Both the position numbers and the translations under genes were made by a program. 64,000 nucleotides of DNA from Strongylocentrotus droebachiensis (taxonomy: Eukaryota > Echinodermata > Echinoidea > Camarodonta > Strongylocentrotidae). The stretch is from contig JAVYIG010006602.1 in NCBI GenBank assembly GCA_035222895.1, positions 51,057 through 115,056 of the forward strand, given 5' to 3'. The notes below the pieces were generated by a model that was not told the DNA's origin, made no database searches, and worked only from the letters and a program-made list of their open reading frames with translations. This document shows, one piece after another, positions 13,001 through 25,000 of the stretch. How positions within the stretch are numbered: position 1 is the stretch's first letter; each line of letters begins with the position of its first letter.

Positions 13001-16000
13001 ATGTTTTGAACTGGTATCATTTTAAATGTAAGAAGATACATGTATACTTTATTTCACTTGTGAAATCAAAAGTTCAGATTCTCGACCATGTTCATGGATC
13101 TGTGTATTTACAGTTTACATACTGATTACCACTTTCGATTTTATCATATGATGCCAATTGCATAATGCTTGCACAGATTTGTGTACATGTACATGTCTAC
13201 AATCTTGCTTATGTTTGTGGCTAGAGACTCAAAGACTATAAAGATAAATGTATATGTACCATCCTGCCTATTCAATGGTAATATACATGTTCATATATGC
13301 TTTAGAATGTAGTTCAGAATGAAAACCTGTTGGTAATTTGGGTCAGTCAATACCAAAGCTTCTTTGTTGAATCTGTTTTCAGGGGATGCCGAATGGACAG
13401 AGTGGTCGTCTTGGACATCATGTCCGGTCACTTGTGGAGGTGCATGGGAGACCAGGAACCGCACCTGTACCAACCCCACCTCGGCGTACGGGGGTGCAGA
13501 CTGCCCCGCTTCGGAAGACGCTGATGAGTCAAGAACATGCAACACACAGCCTTGTCCAAGTGAGTCATGATAGATCCATCCTTATTACTTCAATGATAAG
13601 CCAGGGATCTCCACATTAGCAGACACAGGTTGTTTGTATGGAATTGTAAAAAACCCACTGATATATAATAATATTAGATACATGTAAGTGCCCAAAAGAT
13701 GAGGCAAGAACATGCAACACACAGCCTTGTCCAAGTGAGTCGTTATTAGATCCATCTTTATTACTTCAATGATAAGCCAGGGATCTCCACATTAGCAGAC
13801 ACAGGTTGTCAGTATAGAATTGTAAAACCCACTGATATATAATAATATTAGATACATGTAAGTGCCCAAAAGATGAGGCAAGAACCTGCAACACACAGCC
13901 TTGTCCAAGTGAGTCATTGTTAGATCCATCTTTATTACTTCAATGATAAGCCAGGGATCTCCTCATTAGCATACACAGGTTGTTTGTATAGAATTTAAAA
14001 ACCCACCGATATATACAAATAAATACAAATACAGATACATGTAAGTGGCCTGGCAAGTCCAGGATATATCACTTTACTAACCACATCATTTTATTATACC
14101 TAGGCCCCGTATTATAAAGAATTGTGATTGATCCCAATCAATCACAATTCCTCCAATCAATCGCAACTTTGCAATCTCCCATCTCTTATTTACATAGTTG
14201 CAATTGGTATCAATTGCAAATAAGTTGCTATTAATGTCAACTGTTAATAAGACTGGGCTACTGTTAGAGATGACATCTGAATCTTATGCATTGGAACATT
14301 ACCGGTACTAATAAACAACTTTGTCTCCTTTTCTTTTTTTTTCCATCTTCATCATCACCCTCTCCTTCTTTCCCGCCCAAGTTGATGGAGACTGGACCGC
14401 CTGGGCCAGTTGGGCTAGCATGGATTGTTCCATCAGTTGCGGGACCGACGGCATCAAGCACAGGACCAGGACCTGTACCAACCCCCCGCCCCAGTATGGA
14501 GGGGCGGAGTGTACCAATCCTGGGTATACAGAAGAGTTCCAGGCCTGTGATGCAGCAAGCACTTGCACAGGTAACAAACTCTTACAGTAGGAAGACTACT
14601 ACCGTATTTGCCGGCGTAAAGGCCGCAGTATTTTTAGAAGAGAAAATATCAAAAAGTCAGGGTGCGGCCTTTACGGCGAAACAGAAAAAAAAAAAAAAAA
14701 TCAAAAACAACACGAATTTGTACATATGGGACTAGATCTACGAACGGTACAATAACTATACATTTCCACACATCTTACTGACAATTTTATCTTGCATTGT
14801 TGACATGAAGACGAAAATAAACTTCCAAAAACAACATCTGCCGATAGATTTTGATCTAAGTTCGTGCGAATGCATTGCAAAAGTAAAAGAAGGGCCTGTT
14901 TAACGGGAGCCGCCGCGAAGCAGCAAGCACGCAAAGTCGCCACTTTCAATCCATTTCAATGACTACATCACAGAAAAATACATAGTATGGTATCAGTGCG
15001 TGATGGCAGAGAGGTTTAAGGTGGTGATTTTAGTCACATCAACATGCGTATGCAAGAGATCGAATCCCGACTTTGACAAAAGATTTTTTTTTTTTTTTTT
15101 TTTTTTAAATGTCAAAATCGAGGGTGCGGCCTATACTGCGCTGCGGCCTTATCGCCGGCAAATACGGTAATTATTCAATATGGACAGTGGATCCTTCTAC
15201 AATGCTATTGAGATGAATAAATTGACATGCTTGTCTGTTTACATGTTAGTTCAATATGATCCTGGGACGTGTTTAACAAAGATTTTTAGTTGAACTTAAC
15301 TCTAAATTGGACTTAATAATTATGGACAGCCATTTGTAGCCTTGAAATTAAATATATTCAGAAGCAAGAATTCAAGTATTTTAAACTTTTCATAAATTCC
15401 ACATCAAGAACATGAAATCTCTTTAATAATAGAAGATATGAATGATTTGCATTAACATTAAATGCTTTTTGAAGTAACTTAAACAAAATATTTTCAAAGA
15501 TGCTAACAGCTTTCCATAATTGTTAAGTCCAACTTAGAGATGAGTTCAACTTAGGATCTTTGTGAAACACCCCCTGCTCTCTGTTTCCACCTGATAATTT
15601 CCATCTCTTTGTCTTATTTCAGATTGCCACGAGCCCCTTGGAATGTATGATGGCAGAATAAGTGACGCTCAGATCAGTGCATCTAATGAGAGATACAACG
15701 ATTCAAATCTTGCTGTTCATTCTCGAATAGAAAACACAGTCGCAGGTAAGCTATAATAATAATTAGAATAATCTGGAGTAATATATATAAATCACTTTAA
15801 GTTATCTGTCTCTAAGGGCTTTACAGATGTTATTACCCTGATTATCGGATTTATTCGCACACAATGAGCACTTTCTTCACTCCCTGGGGAGGATTCCTAC
15901 CAAATGGTCACAATTTCTCTCCTGGGTATGTAGTGGCAAATGTAGATTAATGCCTTGCCAAAGGACATTAGTCCCGTGTTAGGGATCGAACCCACAACAT

Positions 16001-19000
16001 TTGCCTATAAGTTTACTGTCCATGAGCATATGATTTATTGCCGTACTGGAAAATTTCACCCTTTTGAATTTTTTGGCACGTGTGAAACATTAGTAGGCAA
16101 TTTGAAAGATTTTACTATCATACTTTTAAAAATACAGTACCGGTATATACATTATCAAAATGAAATGACTATAACTGAAGCCAAATTGACTGAACTGATT
16201 CGATTTGATTTGATTTGATTTCCACGTACCTATCCATTGAAATTGCGGTTTTCTGAAATACGTAGCAAATTTTTTTAAACTGAAGAAGAGGGATCAATTT
16301 GAATTGAAATGAACTCTTTGACAGATATCCTCTGTTGAAAAATAGTTGCTGATTTCAAGTCTTAAATTTTGAATATTTAAAGCCCATGCACTGCACTAAC
16401 TTATAGCTACTTGCGCCCTCTGTATAAAACCCAGTATAAAATACCTAATCGGTGACCGTTGGTCCCCCATGATCCCTTTTTCTTATGTTAATTGAGAGCT
16501 GATTTGATGAGATAACCACCTGTCAGTGATCATGCAGGGAGGTCTAATCCCTCCTGGCTAAAATAGTACAGACAGCTTTAAAATGCATTACTTCAAACTA
16601 AAGAGAAATCAATTTTGAATTAAATCTCTACGACAGGTGCCCTCTGTTGGGAAGGAGTCCCGGACTTCAATGTGACCGACTATGAGCTGACCTACGGCAT
16701 GACCAACAGCTCCTACAACTTCACCGACTACTGGCTTCAAATAGACCTCCTCACCCCAATCAGCGTATCAATGATCGGTGTCCAGGGTGGAGGAACCATC
16801 GAACGATGGGTCACCTACTATAACCTCTCGTTGAGCACCGATGGCGTCGATTGGTATGACTACCAAGAAGATGGTGAAACAAAGGTTAGTAGATTTGCAG
16901 AGAGCGATCACCCCCCTGAATTTTGTTATAGCTAAGCAACAATATCTTTTAAATTTGGAGGCTTAGAATCCCCTATCAAGCAATCTATGCTGGGTGTACA
17001 GGGAGAAGGAACTATCAAACGATGGGTGACGTACTATATTCAGTAGATTTTGAGAAGAGATCCACTCCCCCTTTCATGGAACTAATAATTAGCTAGGCAG
17101 CAGTATCTTGTAAATCGGGGGGGCTTAAAATACCCATCAAGCTCTCTACATGTATCTACAGGGAACCATCGAACAATAATTGCGTTCGTTCTATAACCTC
17201 TTGTTTATGGGGCGGTCACACATACATGTAGAGGACGCACGGGGGATGCACGGCCCGCCCATTGAAAATTTGCAATTTTGGCCAGTGCGTTGTCGTTTGC
17301 TAGGTGTGCATCATCATTTGTTACTGGTCTGGACCAACGCTATGCATTCAACGCCATTAGCTGTGTGCGTCAGGATTTTTTGTGCATGCACATAAATGTG
17401 CGCGGAGCTCGACGCATGAATGTACACGCCAAAAAGACGCCAGTGTCAGCTCCCTAGCTTCTCCCAAATCCTGATCCAACGAAGTGCAAAACCATGCTGA
17501 TCTCATTCTTGCGTAATGCACCGCCTGCCCCCCATTTGGAGATCAATGGTAATCAGCTTGAAGTGGTATCTCATATGAAATTACTTGGTATAACAATCCA
17601 AGATAATCTTAAAGGGATCTACACATCAAAACCATCGTCAAAAACGCATCACGCAAACTATATGTACTGATTAAACTGAAAAGGAACGGTGTCAACACTC
17701 TGGACTTGGTATTGATATACATGATGTACATTCGTCCGTGTCTTGAATTTGGTGTACCCGTTTGGTCATCTAGTTTAACGGTTATATTGTCCAAGTAAAC
17801 AGCATTGAGCGACTGCAGAGGAGAGCATTGGGTATTATCACTGGTACATTTCCCGACACAATGTCCTATGCTCAACTTCTGCAGTCGCTGAGTGTTGTCA
17901 GACTGTCTGAACGACGCTCTGTTCTTTGCGAAAAGTTTGCTAAGTCCCTGCTGATCTCAGACCGCCACCGCCATCTCTTACCTGAAACCAGACAAACTAT
18001 CTCACGACGCACTCTCCGCAACTCTCTCCAGCTCAATACCCCCAAAATGAGAACAGAACGTTACAGGCAGTCTCCCATTCCCCACTTCACACGAATCCTG
18101 AATTCAAATCTATAGATATTTTCACTCAATATTATGACCATAATATGTGACCAAGATGTAATTAATTAATTTCTTTTCATGCCAATTAATCAGATTAATT
18201 TCAGACTACCTGTAAAATGATAGAATTATACTCTGTAAGTAAACATAAATTGTATATTTTGAATTATCATATCTCTCGGATAATCATCTATATATAAATA
18301 TATTTTTAAAGAAATGTTAACTAGGGTTAAAAAAGACTACTTATTAATTTGAAAGTGTATTACAAAATTGCATATGACATTTAGAAAATGGTAACAACTT
18401 ATTTTACTATTTAAACGTTTTAATTGTACAATTAGAACATGTATTACTTCACGATTGTTTGAAATTAGTTGTTTAGTTCATTAGAATCAGTAATTAATAT
18501 AAAAAAGATTGCTAAAAGTATTGATTTCTTTATTCTTGTATGTATTTTTAATTTGTAAACTGAATTGTATGAGTCTCCGGACTTTTTATTCAGTATGTTT
18601 TTATTTACAATAAAACCAGAATTGAATTGATAAAAGTTAGGCACATGACCTTTTCTGATTTTCAATGCACGGGTCGTGCATCGTCTTTGTGTGACCGGGC
18701 CATCAGCACTGATGGTGTCAACTGGTGAGGAGGATGATGAAACATAGGTGTGTAAATTTTCAGCTTCACTCATGACTAATATTGCTCACTAATTATATCA
18801 CTTTCCACCACAGACATTCTATGGCAACATCGACAAGTCAACGATTGTGCGATCAACCTTGGACACCGTTCAATCAGGCATCACAAGCCTTCGCATCATC
18901 CCTGTAGCTTGGGAGGGTGGTGGACCGTGTTTGAGGGCTGAGGTTTACGGCTGTTTTGACATTCAAAGTAAGAGATGGTACCTTCTATAAGTTGGGAGGT

Positions 19001-22000
19001 TAAAGGTACATGTATAGACCAGTTTTGGAAACGCCCCCTCTCAAAATATGAAATGGAAGCTCTTCACATGATTGGTAATATACGTCTTTTGACTAATAAA
19101 TACGTGATGATACAAATTTTGCCGGGAAACCGCCTACTAATTGATATATGTGGTAAATTATTATATCTATCCGGACTGAATAGATATCGGGTTATCCCAT
19201 ATACATCTTTTTGTGTACAGTGCTTGTAACTAATTTACCAAGACTCTGCAAAATTTCTTATCATTTTGATGATTCCACAACCTTACAGTACACACCAATA
19301 CCTATATGCTAGATGATCGACCTTTTCAGATCGATTCCACAACGTTTCTTTCACAAAACTGAAATTATATTTTATATTCATTCAATCAAATCTCATGACA
19401 ATAAACAGAAACCATTTGTTTTGAAGGATCTGATATACATTTTCATTAAATTTGGATGCGATTGCACGCTAGATCTATACTTACCATACATGCACAGATA
19501 CAACTGGATTTACCTGTGCAGTTTACTGTATTGTACTGGCATTTGTTGCAAGATAACCCAAAACTTTCATGGCATTTAACTCTTGAAAACATGTGGAACT
19601 TTCATGCACGCAAATATTTTGGGTTTTGCAGTTTTTTTCTCCGATATATGCAATGTTAAATCTGCGATGCATGGCCCTACGTGTTATCAGTGTCTGTGAT
19701 ATGGTGTAATATTGAAGCCCCTAAAAAAATTGTGGTTCAAAATGACCATGAATTGCCTAAAAAAAGTTAAAATCTTTGAGTGACCGGTTTTACCATACTC
19801 ATTTTCCCCAATAGACTGTAGTGTTATGAAAACCGTTACAAAACAAATTTTTAAATTTTGTACTCCAATCATAAATATCTTGATAATCAGACAGGTGATC
19901 AGCTTGTAAAAGTCACGGTGTTCCTGACTGACCTAAAGGTTTTGCAGCATGAGCTAAATCCAGAATTTTGTTTCAGAATCTGAGACAAAGTTACTCAATC
20001 CCTTTACTCAACACATCTTGATCCTGCACTTTAACTCTAACATTCTACTCTGTTCTCTTCATACTTCTGCGAAGCTTGCACCGATGCTAAAGTAACACCT
20101 ACCACATCGAAGGTACCTGCATCTTCCGCTGACCCCGAATACGTCTTGGTTGACCTGGGGTCGCTTCAAAGGGTCACTCAGATCGACACTACTGCGATCG
20201 GTAGCAGTTGGATAGAAGAGTATTATGTCTACTTCAGCCACAATGATTTTGATTGGGTGCTCTATGTTGAAGATGGAAAAAGAAAGGTGAGTATTAGCAT
20301 TCAAGTACAGTCCAACCTGTCTAAGTGACCACCTTTATTTGAAGGCAACCTGTCTACAGTGGCCACTTCCCCAAAATATCAAACTATATACTTTTGGGGG
20401 GAATTTTTATTTTTTTATTTTTTTTTTTTTAAATAAATTTTTAATTTTTTTAATTTTATTATTATTTTTTTTTTTTAAATTTATTATTATTATTATTATT
20501 ATTATTTTTTTTTTTTTGGGGGGGGTCCTGTATGATAACTTACATTCAGCTATTTCGAATTCTAGCATACATGTACATTCATTTTTGGCAGATGGTTGTA
20601 TCGTGCATGGTTAATTCACTTTATTTTCAGACTAGCATCTAAGAAATACAATCTTAGCATTGTGCCTATTGTGAATAGGTACATGTACATTGGAGACACT
20701 GTCCAGCTCATCTTGGGTTTTTTTTGTCACAGGACTTCATTGGAAACCATGACGGTACAACCGTGGTGACAAATGCTTTCTTGAATCCCTTCCACGCGCA
20801 ATATCTGAAAGTGGTGCCCTTGGCTGTCGAGTCCAGTATGACCGAAGATGTGAAGATTTACACATGTTCCCAGGCCACCGTCTCCCAAGATGCTGCTCCT
20901 GCATCCTCAGGTGAGGAAGATTTGAGTTTGAAGTTTATTATCCAAACAAAATTACATCAATATAACAAACTAATGTGAATGGTTAAAATTGAAAGGATAA
21001 ACGGGACCAGAAAATAGCATTTAATGCTAATCGTGTCTGGTACCACTAACACACATAAGTATCACAGCAATGAATGAAAATGTAATGAATAAATATGAAT
21101 AATTATTGAATACAGTACATACTTAAGCTACAAGCTATTCTACATCTAGGGTAAATATGTTCTGTGATTAAATACAAAGCTTTGGTATTTTACACTAAAT
21201 AAAAGATAAAGAATTATATAACATAATATTTACAAAAAGGCAAAGAACCTTGGTTCAAAGTTAAAACAATTATTCTATTAACCTTTGTGATATTAGAGTT
21301 CTACATAAGCAAGACACTGATGCTTTCTCTCGTACAGATAGGGGTAGATCATTCCAAGATGATGTTGCCGTTGTGATGTTAGGATGGAAGAAAATGAAGT
21401 TAACTGTAGTGGAGATCAAGGAGATGAATGCGCGTGGATGCGGGGGTTGTTGGAGCTTTTGTGAAAGATGAATTGTGATGTTGGTGATAGTGGCGGTGAT
21501 GGTGATGGATTTGGTGGTGACATTGTTGTTGTTATTGGCAGTGGTTGTGGTCATGTTGGTGATGGTTGTTGAGGTAGTGGGAGTTGTGGGGGTGTTGATT
21601 ATGGAAGTGATAATGGTGGTGGTATTGGAATTGGTGCCTGTGCTGGTGGCGGTAATGGTGGTGTTAGTAGTGTTGATGGTGATGATAATTGTTGAGGTGG
21701 GCGTGATGATGGTGGGGATGATGGCGTTGGTGATTGTGATAATTGTGATAATGGTAATGGTGTTGACTAAATGTTGATGTTAATGGTTGTGATGATCTTA
21801 AAGGAGATAAACCAGTGAACTTTAATAATTAAGCCTGGTTTAACTGAGTTTAACTGGTGATACGTAGATCATAGTCACCGAAATGTGTTAATGGTGGTGG
21901 TAACACTGATGTTTGTGGTAGTAATGATAACTATGTACAGGGGTATTACTTGTATAGTCATGGTGTTAGTGGTATTAAATGATAGTAGAGGTACCAGTGC

Positions 22001-25000
22001 GCGTAGATTATGATGTTGATATGCAAAGAACTAGCAGATGAATAACATTCTTCCCATTTTCCTCCCACCTCTCCAACACAGTATGCTTCACACCTTTTGG
22101 CTTTGCCGACCACACCTACAACAATACCGACGTCTTCACTGTCAGCTCCATCTACCCCTCACTCGACAACACCGGCTTCCTCCCTGAGTACGCCCGTCTC
22201 CACAACCCTAGCAACCCCGCATCCGGTCTCCAAGGATGGGTGTCCGCGGACCTGAGCACCGATGCCAACTACTCCTCCATCGATCAGTTCTTTGAGCTTG
22301 ACTTTGGCTACAGGATCACGTTGACTGGCCTTGCGCTTCAGGGCGTGCTGTTGGAGAACGGGAGCTACGCGACCTTCGACCGCTTCAGTCTGTGGTACAG
22401 TGAGGACGCGGCGGACTGGAAGGCCATGAAGAAGATGGGAAGCAAGGATGTGACAGTAAGCCAACAATCATCAAGATGCTACTTTTTAGGATTATAGGAA
22501 CATTAGCATTGTCTTAGGTGATGCATCAATAGCCTGTACGCTTTGGTTACAATTGCTCCTTGGGACTCTATTTTGTCAGGGATATGGGGTTCGTTCGTTG
22601 GTGTCTCCTTAGATCAAGATTAATGTAAAGTTCCTAAATTAAATTAAATTAAGTTAAGTTCGTCCATTGCCCGATGGCTGCAATGGCCGTCTCATTTACA
22701 AGGGCCGGATCTTCATCTGTGCAACCCATTCCGCCGCCAGGCGCGTAGCCAGGGGGGGGCGGTGGGGGCGGTCGCCCCCCCAAAAAAACGCCGGCCAAAA
22801 AAAAAAAAGAGAGAGAAAGAGAAGAAAAAAAGTAAGAGGACGTAGGAAGAAAAAGGGAAAAGGAGTCGAGAACGGTACAACAAATCGTCTTCTTTCTCTA
22901 ATAATTTAATGAAAATTCAAAGCTTCCGCGCTTCGCACGAAAAGGGGGAAATTGAGTTCAAATTAAGGATAAAGAGTCGAAAACGGAACAACGAATCGTC
23001 TTCTTTCTCTAATAATTTAATGAAACGCACAGCTCCGCGCTTCAAAAGAGGGAGACTGAATACAGATAAGGATTAAGGGTCAGGAAAGGTACAACGAATC
23101 GTCTTCTTTATCTAATAATACGTAAAAGCTTCCGCGCTATGCGCAGGAGGGGCGGACTGAATTCAGACAAGGATTATGAGTCGAGAAAGGTACAACGAAT
23201 CGTCTTCTTTCAAAGCTTCCGCGCTTCGCGAGGGAGGGGGGAAACTCCCCCCTCCCTGCACCCACCCCCCTAGGGAGCGCGCTACGCGCGCTCTTTAAGT
23301 GATTCGCACGTTTCGCGTGCTCACTACCGCCCCGGCCCCTAAAATGAAATCCTGGCTACGCGCTTGTCCGCCGCATATACATGTATGGGGTAAGCCTTAG
23401 GGTTAGGTATACATGTAATGTCTGTTCCAATGCAGGCTTGTGGTTAGGAATTTGGTAAGTGTAGGAAATTGACCACCAAGCAAATATTGCAAGAACCTGT
23501 GTCGTTGAACCAAACGTGAGTGTTCTTTTCTATCTAGGATATTAAAGCCCATCTGCACTAGTTTGGCCAGGTGGGATTATACCTCCCTGCAGGGTCACTG
23601 ACAGGTGGTTATCTCTTCAAATCAGCTTTCAATTAACTTAACCCTTACTGTACTGGGGGGGGGGCCTGGGAGGCCCCCCCCCCCCCTCGACATTTTCGGA
23701 GATTGCGCCGCAACCGCTTGGAATTTTGAATTGTCGTTTCATGACTTTTTTCCCTCAAGTCTTACGCACATTTTGATACCATTTTCGTCAAAATCGGATA
23801 TACCCGTAAGGCGTTATATAACAATTAGTATGCGCATGTCATCAAAAAAAAAAAAAAAAATCCATCAAAATTTGCATAAATTATCATTATTAATTACATT
23901 AAAATAACTTTTTTGTGTTAGAAAAGAAGTTTCATATGAATAATGAGTTTCAACATTCAAAAAGTGGAGTTTGACACGTTTTCTGTAAAATGCATAAAAT
24001 TAGCGCATTTTGCATAATTAATTAGGCTAACAACAAAAATTTGCATAATTGGAAAAAACTTATTATACCATCTTGTTTCTTACGTAAATATCTACAAACA
24101 TGCAAATTTTCGGGTTCATCGGACAATCGACGGCCGAGATCATAGGGGGGGCCTCCCAGGCCCCCCCCCCCCCCAGTCAGTGGGTGCTCAAAATAGCCCA
24201 GTACAGTAAGGGTTAAGAAAAAGGGGACCTCGGGGGACCTACGGTCACCGATTAGGCATTGTTTGCTATATGGAGGGTGCAAGTAGCTTTAAGTAGTGCA
24301 GTGGGTGGTTAAAGTGTACTATAGTCAGTGGATTCAAACTCTTCAAATTTAGCTGAAATTCAAGAAAAGGTGTTAGGCAGACTTGATGATGAGTAGCTAT
24401 ATGTGTAACCCCTAAACATGCATCGAAGTAAAACCAAAAGGTACACGTCGAGGGGTCAGTGACACAAAGACGTAACTCCATTTGGCCATTTTGAGAAAAA
24501 GTGGTTTATGTGTCACTAAGCACTTTGGGCTTAATGAGTTAAGTCTATGTTTCACTATCAATGGGGTGTTGGGTGGAGTTAAGTCTTTGTGTTTCTTGGA
24601 AAGCCCACATTTTTCCGAACATTCTTATATCGAATACTCATTGTGGCAAAATATGGAGTTACGTCTTTGTGTCACTGAACCCTTGATGTATCTATCAGTC
24701 GATGTTCACATTTTTTGCTCTGATCGGAATTTATCAAGGGGACAAAAACAATCTTATCATCCCTACAGGTTCTTGACGGCCCTACTGACGGAGACATGGT
24801 TGTCCTTCATGAGTTGACCGATGACCTTAACGATGACACACGACCTCTTGACCTTCGCTACCTGCGCATCAAGTCAGAGTTCAACACCACCAGCTCTGTG
24901 GGACTCAGGATGGAGCTCTATGGCTGCAGTGCCAGGGGTAAGTGTAGCTTAGCAAAATGAAGTGGCACCAAAAGGCTAGTCCTGTGGTGTGTTTCACATA

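Noticed and set aside
17828-18115. Plus-strand open frame of about 95 codons
   Set aside because: It is the C-terminal part of a broken LINE ORF2, not a host gene.
18968-20074. A missing exon for the N-terminal part of the fifth F5/8C domain
   Set aside because: I looked for a phase 1-1 exon and found only repeat-like sequence; ttcag near 19976 has no matching open frame with a donor.
21475-21777. 100-codon open frame on the plus strand
   Set aside because: Val/Met/Leu run produced by a GTG/ATG-rich minisatellite.
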